A model generated the notes under the pieces. That model was not told the DNA's origin, ran no database searches, and worked only from the letters and a program-made list of their open reading frames with translations. This document shows positions 24,749 to 33,921 of a stretch of DNA of 46,182 bases, in pieces. How positions within the stretch are numbered: position 1 is the first letter of the stretch; every line of letters begins with the position of its first letter. Position numbers and translations under genes: made by a program. The DNA comes from an uncultured Bacteroidia bacterium (lineage in GTDB: Bacteria > Bacteroidota > Bacteroidia > Bacteroidales > Prolixibacteraceae), in contig CAIVCR010000122.1 in NCBI GenBank assembly GCA_903904515.1, positions 1 through 46,182 on the forward strand. Direction: 5' to 3'.

Positions 24749-26929
24749 TCATTCCTGTTTTCTGCGTTCCCTAACCGAAAACTGATGAGAACCACCTTCG
24801 GTTTCTACACTGAAATATTTTCCGCTTCGTATTCCATCGATCTGTTTTTCATCAATATACAATACCGGATTTAGGATTGAGCGTACCGGAACAGATACAA
24901 TTGCCTTCATGTTTACCGGGATGGAGACTGAGAGATCAAAGCGGGTTAAATTATCAGAATGAAATTCACAATTTATTGATCCCCTGATTGACGGAACTTT
25001 AATTTTGGAAAAGCCAAGTCCACCGGTTTGCGGTTTGATCTGCACCGCACCAAATCCGGGGGTGAGCGGAACAATTCCCCATAAACCTCTTGTGATCATG
25101 TTGGCCGGAACAGCACCCCAGGCATGATTCCAGTCAAGGTTCGGTTTGAATTTCTCATCCCAGGCTTCCATGGTTATTGTCGAGCCCGATTTGATCATAT
25201 TCCACCAACTCCGTTCGCCGGTCGACCGCATCAAATCGAGTGCCACGTTATCTTCACCTGCTGCATAAAGCGCTTCCAGCAGGTACTGAGCTGCATAAAC
25301 GCTGCAAGCCATCCCTTTGGATGCAACATATTCCGCCACAGCAGAAGTTGAACCATCCGGAACAATTCCAAAAGCAAGCGGGAAAATATTCGAATGAAGT
25401 GAACCATGAGATGATCCTTCCCCATCCAGATAGATTTTTTTATCCGGATCAAAAAGCTTCCCGTTGATCGCCAGTTTTACAGTTTCAGCCCTGAGCTTAA
25501 AAAAAGCTTCATCGCCAAAATTCCCTAAAGCACTGGCTATTATCGCCATTAACTTAAGAGCTTCGTAATGAAATGCATTAATTACCGTACTCACTTTAGG
25601 CATCTCATTTCCATCCCGCTCAACAATGGGCCAGTCAACAATATCCCGGATCGGCTCTTTGATATGGATATCGCGTAAAACGGCTTCATTCAGCAGTCCG
25701 GTCCGGGTACTTATCAATCCATCTGCGCGTTCAAGGGATACTAATGTTTTAAATTTCAAATCCTTATAAAATTCTGCCAATAATCTTTTATCCCCGGTAT
25801 AGAGATAATCGGTATAAGCCATCATCACCGAATGCATAATCCATTCCGTTGGCCATGTTGGATGAACCATCAGATATTGGTGCGAATGACGCGCCATGCT
25901 GTATTCACGATCGGTACAATAATGTCCCAGCTGATTGATGTAGGCATCCGCTTCATAAGGAATCCGTTCCCGGTCACCATCGACATAAATGCCCGAGAAA
26001 CTAGTAGCCTTAATGCTGTATTTGGATAAATTCCAGACCTGATTGAGGATTGTATCTGAGCAGGAAAAACTACTCTGAGAATCATCCCAATAATAATGGA
26101 CAGCAATCTGCACCGCAGATTTGCATACCGTTGAAGGGGAATAAGTTTCTATTTCACAGTAGCGAAACGGGGTAACCTCACCCACTTCAGCAGGCATAAC
26201 TATTGCTGGTGTTTGTGAATTTCTCGGAATATGCGGAATGGTTAAGGTGTACCAATGCACCCCTTTTTCGACAAGCAAACCAATAAAGCGGTAACGGATC
26301 GTCCCTCCGGGATTCCGTTTAACATGAGCAGGAGCCTCGAGCTTTTCCCCAAGATGAATCATTACTGAATCAGCCTTTGGGCTTTCAATCTGAACCCTAA
26401 GTGTACCAAATGCATCTTTCCCAAAATCGGCAAAATAATTTCCCAGGGAGTTTTTCCTCACTACTTTTGCAGGTTGGATCGTGTCTTTAATCAGGGGCAT
26501 CACCGAGATGGAAGCCCCACTTCCGAAACTTCCGGTTTTAAATTCCTGAATTCCGGATATCAGCAGAGATTTAGACTTGCGCGTTCCAACTCTGACACTC
26601 CAGAAAAAAGTTTTATCCGGCTTTAAGGGTTGCCCCTGATAGCTTACATTAACAGATTGTTCCGAGCTTATCTTCCCGCTATTCCACAAATCGCCTTTAC
26701 CAGCTTCAAGTTCTTTTCTCGAAGAGGAGACCAGAATCTGGTAACTTATCTGAGGATCTGAACCATTTACAATCCATGAAAAACCGGGTAACGGAGTATT
26801 AACGGTTCCCTGTGAGGGGTTTCGAAGAAATTCAACCATCAGACCGGTGGGTCTTAAGTTGGATTGGGCGCTCAGGAATAGTGAGCAAAACAGGATAGGA
26901 AGGATTAAACAGCAGATATTTTTTCGCAT
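24749..26929 (-). CDS. GH78-type alpha-L-rhamnosidase, secreted
   Basis: This 726-residue protein has a signal peptide (CLILPILFCSLFLSAQ). A fibronectin-like N-terminal domain follows (LRPTGLMVEFLRNPSQGT, then PGFSWIV), typical of bacterial rhamnosidases. A beta-sandwich and an (alpha/alpha)6 barrel come next, with YVDGDRERIPYEADAYINQL (general-acid region), EWIMHSVMMAYTDYLYTGD and TITMEAWDEKFKPNLDWNHA (catalytic base region). GH78 enzymes cleave terminal alpha-L-rhamnose from plant or microbial glycans. ATG at 26929 is preferred over the GTG at 26938. A TATCTTCG-type promoter lies at 26987-26994 on the minus strand. The subfamily and exact glycan are uncertain. Confidence 0.85.
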   Translation of the reverse strand: MRKNICCLILPILFCSLFLSAQSNLRPTGLMVEFLRNPSQGTVNTPLPGFSWIVNGSDPQISYQILVSSSRKELEAGKGDLWNSGKISSEQSVNVSYQGQPLKPDKTFFWSVRVGTRKSKSLLISGIQEFKTGSFGSGASISVMPLIKDTIQPAKVVRKNSLGNYFADFGKDAFGTLRVQIESPKADSVMIHLGEKLEAPAHVKRNPGGTIRYRFIGLLVEKGVHWYTLTIPHIPRNSQTPAIVMPAEVGEVTPFRYCEIETYSPSTVCKSAVQIAVHYYWDDSQSSFSCSDTILNQVWNLSKYSIKATSFSGIYVDGDRERIPYEADAYINQLGHYCTDREYSMARHSHQYLMVHPTWPTEWIMHSVMMAYTDYLYTGDKRLLAEFYKDLKFKTLVSLERADGLISTRTGLLNEAVLRDIHIKEPIRDIVDWPIVERDGNEMPKVSTVINAFHYEALKLMAIIASALGNFGDEAFFKLRAETVKLAINGKLFDPDKKIYLDGEGSSHGSLHSNIFPLAFGIVPDGSTSAVAEYVASKGMACSVYAAQYLLEALYAAGEDNVALDLMRSTGERSWWNMIKSGSTITMEAWDEKFKPNLDWNHAWGAVPANMITRGLWGIVPLTPGFGAVQIKPQTGGLGFSKIKVPSIRGSINCEFHSDNLTRFDLSVSIPVNMKAIVSVPVRSILNPVLYIDEKQIDGIRSGKYFSVETEGGSHQFSVRERRKQE

Positions 26930-26986
26930 AGTCAGCACCTTTCAGCCGGAAAGTTACGAATAAGATTCTAAGGGTTTACAAGGTTA

Positions 26987-26994
26987 CGAAGATA
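26987..26994 (-). promoter_or_regulatory. Probable -7 element of the GH78 gene
   Basis: Reads TATCTTCG on the minus strand, 57 bases upstream of the 26929 start. It is the same one-mismatch octamer found before the FKBP and TonB receptor genes. Confidence 0.4.
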
Positions 26995-27075
26995 TAGAAT
27001 CATTCGGGCATTTAGAAAAAGGAGAGCAATTTTTTGAATGCAGAAAGTAACGAGTTAAATTTTCAAACCGGGTCC

Positions 27076-27125
27076 CGCGATTTGCAATCGCGCTATGATA
27101 ACCAAACGGGCGATTAAAAATCGCC
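27076..27125. repeat. Paired short palindromes (REP-like)
   Basis: Two adjacent hairpins of the same character lie between the GH78 promoter and the pgi terminator. CGCGATT-TGC-AATCGCG is at 27076-27092, and GGCGATT-AAA-AATCGCC at 27109-27125. They share the GCGATT/AATCGC core and are separated by 16 bases, the layout of a REP doublet. Confidence 0.7.
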
Positions 27126-27138
27126 TCACCCTAAAACG

Positions 27139-27173
27139 AAATGAGGGCCTGACTTGGCGTCAGGCCCTCATTT
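27139..27173. terminator. Terminator downstream of pgi
   Basis: A perfect 15-bp stem (27139-27153 with 27159-27173, TTGGC loop) lies 18 bases after the pgi stop. On the minus strand it is followed by CGTTTTAG. It ends the lysS-gpsA-pgi operon. Confidence 0.85.
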
Positions 27174-27191
27174 AACATGAAATTCGTTTTA

Positions 27192-28538
27192 TTATAACCT
27201 CGCTTTAATCTCCGCTGTCTCTTTCTCGAAACCAGGTTTTTCAAGCAGTGCAAACATATTTTTCTTATATGCTTCAACTCCAGGCTGATCAAACGGATTA
27301 ACATCCAGAATATAGCCACTTATTCCGCAGGCAATCTCAAAGAAATAGATCAACTGTCCAAGGTAATACTCGTTTAATTGCGGGATATTAATACGAATGT
27401 TTGGTACTCCGCCGTCAACATGGGCAATACTGGTTCCCAATTCAGCCATTTTATTGACATAGTCGACCCTTTTACCTGCAAGAAAATTAAGTTTATCAAG
27501 GTCTGCTTTATCCTCGGGGACAAGCACTTCGTTGTTTACGTTCTCAACTGACAATACAGTTTCGAACAGGATACGCTCACCCTCCTGGATATACTGACCC
27601 ATAGAGTGCAGGTCGCTTGAAAAATCGACGCTTGCCGGGAAGATCCCTTTTTGCTCTTTCCCTTCGCTTTCACCATAGAGTTGCTTCCACCATTCTGCAA
27701 AAAAGTGCAGCTTAGGATTGTAGTTGACCATGATCTCCACCTTCTTGCCACTCTTGTATAGGGCATTCCGGGCGGCAGCATACTGAGAGGCTATATTTTC
27801 TTCAAATGGAATATCCGCTCCACAGGCAATCTCCATCGATTTTGCTCCGTTTACAAGCTCCCGGACATTAAATCCTGCAATGGCAATTGCAATCAGCCCA
27901 ACAGGTGTTAATACCGAATAGCGGCCACCTACATCATCGGGGATCACAAAGGTTTTATATCCCTCTTCTTTTGCAAGGGTTTTTAATGCGCCGCGTGATT
28001 CATCGGTGATTGCAATAATTCGTTTACGTGCCTCTTCAACACCATATTTATCCTCAAGGTCCTGTTTCAGGAGTCTGAAAGCCAGGGCTGGTTCAGTTGT
28101 GGTTCCCGATTTGGAGATAATGGCACATGCCCACTCCTTATTGTCAAGCAGGTCGCGCAATTCGAAAAGGTAGTCTTCGCTGATATTCTGACCTGCAAAC
28201 AGGACTAATGGCGCTTCGAAGCTCCCCTTAATGTGAGCAAAAGAATCGGAGAGGGCATCAATTACAGCCTTACTTCCCAAATAAGATCCCCCAATGCCGA
28301 TCACCACAAAAACTTCCAGGTGCTTGGACTGGAGTTTGAGGGCTACTTTTTCAACTTCATCCAATGTAAAATCGGAAATGGAAGATGGAAGGTCGACCCA
28401 TCCCAGGTAATCGTTCCCTTTACCTGATTTATCGCGCAGTGCAACATTCTGTTTTTCTGCTGTTTTTTTGTAGGCTACAATCTCCTCAGCAGGGATGAAA
28501 TCGTAAATTTTCTCAAGGTGTAATGAAATATTTTTCAT
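27192..28538 (-). CDS. pgi: Glucose-6-phosphate isomerase
   Basis: This 448-residue cytosolic enzyme interconverts glucose 6-phosphate and fructose 6-phosphate. Family motifs include [20 protein letters not shown], the phosphate-loop region [30 protein letters not shown] and [20 protein letters not shown], which carries the catalytic Glu of the short bacterial Pgi type. The length is that of the compact Pgi of Bacteroidota and Firmicutes, shorter than the roughly 550-residue E. coli form. It is the last gene of the lysS-gpsA-pgi operon, 10 bases after gpsA, and is followed by a strong terminator. Confidence 0.95.
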   Translation of the reverse strand: MKNISLHLEKIYDFIPAEEIVAYKKTAEKQNVALRDKSGKGNDYLGWVDLPSSISDFTLDEVEKVALKLQSKHLEVFVVIGIGGSYLGSKAVIDALSDSFAHIKGSFEAPLVLFAGQNISEDYLFELRDLLDNKEWACAIISKSGTTTEPALAFRLLKQDLEDKYGVEEARKRIIAITDESRGALKTLAKEEGYKTFVIPDDVGGRYSVLTPVGLIAIAIAGFNVRELVNGAKSMEIACGADIPFEENIASQYAAARNALYKSGKKVEIMVNYNPKLHFFAEWWKQLYGESEGKEQKGIFPASVDFSSDLHSMGQYIQEGERILFETVLSVENVNNEVLVPEDKADLDKLNFLAGKRVDYVNKMAELGTSIAHVDGGVPNIRINIPQLNEYYLGQLIYFFEIACGISGYILDVNPFDQPGVEAYKKNMFALLEKPGFEKETAEIKARL

Positions 28539-28548
28539 AAAAAATGAA

Positions 28549-29553
28549 TTAACGCAAATGTTCTGTTAATAACCGGATTTCGATTGCCGGTGAGATATTT
28601 TCGTAAATAATATTATAGACCGAATCGGTTATCGGCATGTTGATATGGTACTGCAAATTAAGTTCTTTGATACATTTGGTTGCATAATAACCCTCTGCGA
28701 TCATATCCATTTCGAGCATCGCAGAACGGACGGTATAACCTTTGCCGATCATCGTTCCGAAAGCGCGGTTCCGCGAAAAATGGGAATATCCGGTAACCAA
28801 AAGGTCACCCAGATAGGCAGAAGATTTGATATCGCGCGTAATAGGGTGAACAGTATCGACAAACCGTTTAATCTCCTGAATGGCATTTGACATGAGTACG
28901 GCCTGGAAATTATCTCCGTAACGAAGGCTATGGGAAATTCCGGCTGCGATAGCCATAATATTTTTCAAAACTGCAGAATATTCTGTCCCCCAGATATCAT
29001 CAGAGATATGGGTGCGGATCGAAGGGCTCTCGAGCAACATCGCGAATTGTCTTGCCCGCTTCACATCCGGGCTGGCGATAGTCAGGTAAGAGAGGAGATC
29101 ACGGGCAACTTCTTCAGCATGACAGGGACCTGCAATAACGCCGAACTGATCAAAGGGAACATCGTAAAATTCATGAAAAAACTCACCAACCACGAGGTTG
29201 TCATCCGGTATGATCCCTTTTATAGCAGAAATAACATATCTGTCACCGATATCTACCTTCAGATGGCTAAGCGTATCTTTGAGGAAGGCGGAAGGGGTAA
29301 CAAAAACAAGGATGTCGGAGTTTTCAACAATCTGATTGATATCAGTATAGAAATTAATTCTCGACATCTCGAACTCGACAGACCGCAGATAGTTAGGATT
29401 ATGTCTGAACTTTTTAAACAGTTCTACATTCTCCTCCTTACGTATATACCAATTTAGCTCAGGCAGATTATAGATCAGGATTTTGGCCAGGGCTGTGGCC
29501 CAGCTTCCGCTCCCAATAATACCTACCCTGCTTTTCTCGTTAATTTCAGTCAT
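28549..29553 (-). CDS. gpsA: NAD(P)-dependent glycerol-3-phosphate dehydrogenase
   Basis: This 334-residue enzyme reduces dihydroxyacetone phosphate to sn-glycerol 3-phosphate for phospholipid synthesis. The N-terminal Rossmann motif [17 protein letters not shown] binds NAD(P)H. The central AIKGI and [20 protein letters not shown], and the all-helical C-terminal domain ([17 protein letters not shown], with the catalytic Lys), are characteristic. It lies 12 bases downstream of lysS and 10 bases upstream of pgi, so the three are co-transcribed. This order is conserved in many Bacteroidia. Confidence 0.95.
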   Translation of the reverse strand: MTEINEKSRVGIIGSGSWATALAKILIYNLPELNWYIRKEENVELFKKFRHNPNYLRSVEFEMSRINFYTDINQIVENSDILVFVTPSAFLKDTLSHLKVDIGDRYVISAIKGIIPDDNLVVGEFFHEFYDVPFDQFGVIAGPCHAEEVARDLLSYLTIASPDVKRARQFAMLLESPSIRTHISDDIWGTEYSAVLKNIMAIAAGISHSLRYGDNFQAVLMSNAIQEIKRFVDTVHPITRDIKSSAYLGDLLVTGYSHFSRNRAFGTMIGKGYTVRSAMLEMDMIAEGYYATKCIKELNLQYHINMPITDSVYNIIYENISPAIEIRLLTEHLR

Positions 29554-29565
29554 TTTACCGACGTA

Positions 29566-31287
29566 TTAATTTAACCAATTTGACACATCGTTCGCCGCAG
29601 GGTTTGGTAGCCCAAGCTGGTTCTTCTTATTAAAACCGCACAAATCGTTGAATAATTTACCCGGTTTTACATCCTTTAGCTGAGATAACTTCTTATATCC
29701 CATTTTTTTCAGCACCTCTACCCACTCGGTTGGTATCCCTAACTCCATGAATTTTTCTGCCGAATCTTCTTCCGCTCTTTTTTCAGGTTTCATTTGAGGG
29801 AACAAGAGAACATCCTGAATCGAAGCCGAGTTAGTCATTAGCATGGTCAACCGGTCAATCCCGATTCCCATCCCTGAGGTAGGAGGCATTCCGTATTCGA
29901 GTGCCCGAACAAAATCCATATCGATATACATCGCCTCAACATCCCCTTTCTCCGATAAGCGAAGTTGTTCCTGAAAACGATCAAGCTGATCGATCGGGTC
30001 ATTAAGTTCAGAATAGGCATTGCAAAGTTCTTTCCCGTTTACCATAAGCTCAAACCTCTCGGTAAGGTCAGGATTGTCGCGGTGCTTCTTGCAAAGCGGT
30101 GACATTTCGACAGGATAATCTGTAATAAAGGTAGGTTGAATATAGTGCCCTTCACACTTTTCGCCAAAGAGCTCATCAATTAATTTTCCTTTTCCCATGG
30201 TGTTGTCAAATTCAACACCAACTTTTTGACATACTTCGCGCAATCCATCTTCATCCATCCCCGAAATATCGTATCCTGTATGTTCTCTGATCGATTCGAA
30301 CATGGTGATTCTTTTGAACGGGCGTTTAAAATCAATCTCCTTATCGCCAACAGGAATCAGCGTCTTACCATGGAGTGCCAGTGCAACACGTTCAATCATC
30401 TCTTCGGTAAAATCCATCATCCAGTTATAGTCCTTGTAAGCGACGTAAATCTCCATAACTGTAAACTCTGGATTGTGGGTGCGATCCATCCCCTCATTCC
30501 TGAAGTCCTTCGAAAATTCGTAGACCCCCTCAAAACCGCCAACAATTAATCGTTTTAAATATAACTCGTTAGCCACCCGGAGATAAAGAGGCATATTCAG
30601 GGCATTGTGATGGGTGATGAACGGACGGGCAGAAGCGCCACCCGGAATGGGTTGCAGGATCGGGGTTTCAACCTCAATATATCCCCGTTCATTAAACATT
30701 TCACGCATCTGATTAATGATCTTTGTCCGCTTCAGGAAAACCTCCTTAACGTGAGGATTGACAATTAAATCAAGATAGCGCTGGCGATAACGCTGTTCGG
30801 GATCGGTAAAGGCATCAAATGTTTTTCCCTCTTTCTCCTTCACAACGGGTAATGGCTTGATAGACTTGCTCAGTAATATAAATTCCCGGACATGAATAGT
30901 GGTCTCACCCATCTGCGTAATAAAAACATATCCTTTCACCCCAATGATATCTCCAATATCCAAAAGTTTTTTAAACACCTCATTGTAAAGTGTTTTATCC
31001 TCTCCCGGGCAAATTTCATCGCGGCTGATGTAGATCTGAATCCGTCCCGTTTCATCCTGAAGTTCTCCGAAAGAGACCTTACCCATGATTCGCTGGCTCA
31101 TTAATCTTCCTGCAAAAACCACCTCCTGGAGATTCTTGAGGTCAGGATTATAAGTAGTGAGTATTTGGTTAGCGTTAGTGTTAATTTTGAATTCATTAGC
31201 CGGATAAGGATTGATCCCAAGGTCCCGAAGCTTCTGGAGGGACCCACGTCTGATCAATTCCTGCTCACTTAATTCTATATTGCTCAT
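29566..31287 (-). CDS. lysS: Lysine--tRNA ligase, class II
   Basis: This 573-residue enzyme charges tRNA-Lys. It has an N-terminal OB-fold anticodon-binding domain (about 55-160) and a class II catalytic domain. Motif 2 is FRNEGMDRTHNPEFTVMEIY and motif 3 is GMGIGIDRLTMLM. The C-terminus carries about 65 extra residues (from EEDSAEKFMELGIPTEWVEV to the end) beyond the usual roughly 505-residue bacterial length. This extension, resembling a helix-hairpin-helix, is seen in Bacteroidota LysRS. It is the first gene of the operon, with a TACCTTTG -7 element at 31325-31332. Confidence 0.96.
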   Translation of the reverse strand: MSNIELSEQELIRRGSLQKLRDLGINPYPANEFKINTNANQILTTYNPDLKNLQEVVFAGRLMSQRIMGKVSFGELQDETGRIQIYISRDEICPGEDKTLYNEVFKKLLDIGDIIGVKGYVFITQMGETTIHVREFILLSKSIKPLPVVKEKEGKTFDAFTDPEQRYRQRYLDLIVNPHVKEVFLKRTKIINQMREMFNERGYIEVETPILQPIPGGASARPFITHHNALNMPLYLRVANELYLKRLIVGGFEGVYEFSKDFRNEGMDRTHNPEFTVMEIYVAYKDYNWMMDFTEEMIERVALALHGKTLIPVGDKEIDFKRPFKRITMFESIREHTGYDISGMDEDGLREVCQKVGVEFDNTMGKGKLIDELFGEKCEGHYIQPTFITDYPVEMSPLCKKHRDNPDLTERFELMVNGKELCNAYSELNDPIDQLDRFQEQLRLSEKGDVEAMYIDMDFVRALEYGMPPTSGMGIGIDRLTMLMTNSASIQDVLLFPQMKPEKRAEEDSAEKFMELGIPTEWVEVLKKMGYKKLSQLKDVKPGKLFNDLCGFNKKNQLGLPNPAANDVSNWLN

Positions 31288-31324
31288 TTTAAATGTTTAC
31301 CTTCAGTTATTCGAAAAATATGGG

Positions 31325-31332
31325 CAAAGGTA
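31325..31332 (-). promoter_or_regulatory. -7 promoter element of the lysS-gpsA-pgi operon
   Basis: Reads TACCTTTG on the minus strand, 37 bases upstream of the lysS start. It lies back-to-back with the recJ promoter. Confidence 0.6.
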
Positions 31333-31346
31333 CAAAAAGTTATCCT

Positions 31347-31376
31347 TTTGGGAATAGCTACTTTTTAGTATATTTG
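31347..31376 (+). promoter_or_regulatory. recJ promoter (-33 and -7 elements)
   Basis: TTTG at 31347-31350 and TATATTTG at 31369-31376 are separated by 18 bases, close to the Bacteroidota consensus TTTG-N19-TAnnTTTG. They lie 41 bases before the recJ ATG. This is the most complete promoter seen in the window. Confidence 0.65.
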
Positions 31377-31417
31377 AGGAAATTATTTAGATCGGAAGCC
31401 CCCATTAAGAAGTTTGT

Positions 31418-33151
31418 ATGCAAAAATCGTGGAAAATTAAGAAACCTGCTGACAATAACGACCTTAAGCATTTATCGGCAGCGTTAAATATAGATATTGC
31501 AATAGCAAATTTACTTATTCAACGGGGGATTAAAACCTTTTCCGACGCCCGTTCCTTTTTCCGGCCCAAACTTTCAGATCTTCACGATCCCTTTCTGATG
31601 AAAGATATGGACAAGGCAGTTGCCCGGATCATTCAGGCTGTGGAAAACGATGAAAAAGTTATGGTATATGGTGATTATGACGTCGATGGAACTACATCCG
31701 TGGCACTTATGTACTCATTTTTACGGACCAGGCTCACCAACATCGATTATTATATTCCTGACCGCTATATGGAGGGATATGGTATATCCCGAATCAGTAT
31801 CGATTACGCTGCTCAGAACAGCTTTTCGCTGGTCATTGTTTTGGATTGCGGAATTAAAGCTAACGATAAAATAAGCTATGCCAAAGAGTTAGGAATTGAT
31901 TTTATCATTTGTGATCATCACAATCCTGATGCTGTCATCCCTGATGCTGTCGCAGTACTCGATCCTAAACAGCCCGACTGTAACTACCCTTACAAGGAAC
32001 TTTCGGGTTGCGGAGTCGGATTTAAGCTTATACAGGCCTATTGTATAAAACAAGGTATCCCTGAAGAGGTAGCAATGGAACTTCTTGATTTAGTCGTTGT
32101 TAGTATTGCATCTGATATCGTTCCCCTAACCGGGGAGAACCGGGTCCTGGCTTATTACGGCCTGCAAAAATTAAATTCAAACCCATCAATAGGGCTTAAA
32201 ACGATCATTAAATATGCCGGAATGCTGGGCGAATTTAAGATCAATGATATTGTTTTCAAGATTGGACCGCGGTTAAACGCCTCTGGAAGAATCGAGCATG
32301 GCAAAAAATCGGTGGCAATCCTCCTTGCAAAGGATGCCAAAGAGCTTGAAGATCTTGGAATTGAGATCAATTCATACAATGAAATAAGAAAGACGCTTGA
32401 CCGCGAAATCACTCAGGAGGCTCTTGATATGATAGAGAACAGCGAATTTTATAAGGGTCGGGTGAGCACGGTCATTTATAACCGCGACTGGCATAAGGGT
32501 GTTGTGGGTATTGTAGCCTCGAGATTAACCGAACATTATTACAGGCCAACAGTCGTGCTGACTGAATCGAACGGACTTGCGACCGGATCTGCGCGGTCTG
32601 TAGCTGAGTTTGATCTCTACGAGGCAATCAGTGCCTGTTCCGATTTGCTCGAATCGTACGGAGGGCACATGTATGCCGCTGGTCTTTCGATGAAACTGGA
32701 AAATGTAGCCGAATTTTCACGACGGTTCGAACAGGTCGTCAGAGATACAATTTCGAAAGAGCAGCAAAAGCAGACCATAGAGATTGATGCCAAAATCTCC
32801 TTGTCGGATCTCTCGCCAAAATTTTTAAAATTGCTCAACCAATTCGAACCATACGGGCCACATAATATGATGCCGGTTTTCCTCACCGAAAACGTCCTTG
32901 ATTATGGCACCAGCCGTTTAGTCGGAAAGAACAGCGAACACCTGAAACTTGATCTGATGGAGGCAAATCGTTCCTCTGCTGTATTCTCCGGAATTGCATT
33001 CTCACAATCCGACCATCTGGATATGATAAAAAGGTCGCTCCCGTTCGATATTTGTTATTCGGTCACTGAAAATGAATACCGCGGAAAAACTTATATGCAG
33101 CTCAATGTCAGGGATATTCAGTATCGCCATGAAGATAACGAAAACAACTAA
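31418..33151 (+). CDS. recJ: Single-stranded-DNA-specific exonuclease RecJ
   Basis: This 577-residue protein is a 5'-3' single-strand exonuclease used in recombination and mismatch or base repair. The DHH phosphoesterase domain shows YGDYDVDGTTSVAL, VLDCGIKAND and ICDHHNPD, all metal ligands. DHHA1 follows with GIVASRLTEHYYRPTVVL and GSARS. The C-terminal OB-fold (about 455-570) completes the RecJ layout. Length matches other RecJ proteins. It is divergently transcribed from lysS and followed by the NUDIX gene after 88 bases, possibly in the same transcript. Confidence 0.95.
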   Translation: MQKSWKIKKPADNNDLKHLSAALNIDIAIANLLIQRGIKTFSDARSFFRPKLSDLHDPFLMKDMDKAVARIIQAVENDEKVMVYGDYDVDGTTSVALMYSFLRTRLTNIDYYIPDRYMEGYGISRISIDYAAQNSFSLVIVLDCGIKANDKISYAKELGIDFIICDHHNPDAVIPDAVAVLDPKQPDCNYPYKELSGCGVGFKLIQAYCIKQGIPEEVAMELLDLVVVSIASDIVPLTGENRVLAYYGLQKLNSNPSIGLKTIIKYAGMLGEFKINDIVFKIGPRLNASGRIEHGKKSVAILLAKDAKELEDLGIEINSYNEIRKTLDREITQEALDMIENSEFYKGRVSTVIYNRDWHKGVVGIVASRLTEHYYRPTVVLTESNGLATGSARSVAEFDLYEAISACSDLLESYGGHMYAAGLSMKLENVAEFSRRFEQVVRDTISKEQQKQTIEIDAKISLSDLSPKFLKLLNQFEPYGPHNMMPVFLTENVLDYGTSRLVGKNSEHLKLDLMEANRSSAVFSGIAFSQSDHLDMIKRSLPFDICYSVTENEYRGKTYMQLNVRDIQYRHEDNENN

Positions 33152-33239
33152 AATTAATTCTAAGATTTTTTGTGGTGGCTATTTCTTTAAAGTAATGTGA
33201 ACAATACATTTATAATCCGCATAACCAAAAATTTGTACG

Positions 33240-33881
33240 GTGTTACTTACAGAATCGACATCTATTAAAAACCGGTTGCATGAGGCGCTGAAAGAAAAGC
33301 TGCCCGGAGAAGGTACACATCGTCTGATGCTGCCAGTGGGGAGAGCTTTGTACCCGGAACCAGGAGAAACAATGATAATTCAAAGCGGTGTATTGATGCT
33401 TATCTTTCCCTATAGCGGGAAGATTCATACCTGTTTGATCAGACGCCCCTCTACCATGAGGAATCATGGCGGTCAGATTGCCTTTCCCGGAGGCAGATAC
33501 GAACCTGCCGACACCGACCTGATCCAGACAGCACTGCGTGAATCGTTTGAAGAGATCGGAACAGATAAGGATCAAATTGAAATTATTGGAGCACTCTCCC
33601 CGCTCTATATTCAGGTGAGTAATTTTAAAATCTATCCATTTATTGGATGGTGTGATAAATTACCCGATTTCAAGACCGACAAAAGTGAAGTTGACGAACT
33701 ATTTAAAATCCCGGTAGAGACTATTTTTCACCCAACAACATTTCAAACGAAGAGCGTCATCACAGCACGCGGAACTTTTGAGGCTCCGGGGTTTTACATT
33801 GAACCACTCTTTATCTGGGGTGCGACGGCCATGGTATTATCTGAATTCAAAGAGGTATACCGTTCTGCTATGGAACGCTGA
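33240..33881 (+). CDS. NUDIX hydrolase, CoA pyrophosphatase type
   Basis: This 213-residue protein has the CoA-pyrophosphatase signature LIRRPSTMRNHGGQIAFPGG immediately followed by the Nudix box, which continues GGRYEPADTDLIQTALRESF then EEIG. The REx2EE core supplies the magnesium ligands. Family members hydrolyse CoA and oxidised CoA to phosphopantetheine and 3',5'-ADP. The start is GTG at 33240, because the nearest ATG is 25 codons inside the protein. It is cytoplasmic. It may be co-transcribed with recJ, but there is no evident functional link. Confidence 0.88.
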   Translation: MLLTESTSIKNRLHEALKEKLPGEGTHRLMLPVGRALYPEPGETMIIQSGVLMLIFPYSGKIHTCLIRRPSTMRNHGGQIAFPGGRYEPADTDLIQTALRESFEEIGTDKDQIEIIGALSPLYIQVSNFKIYPFIGWCDKLPDFKTDKSEVDELFKIPVETIFHPTTFQTKSVITARGTFEAPGFYIEPLFIWGATAMVLSEFKEVYRSAMER

Positions 33882-33921
33882 CCACATGGCATTTGTGGGT
33901 TGGTTGCCTTAAGAATTCCCT

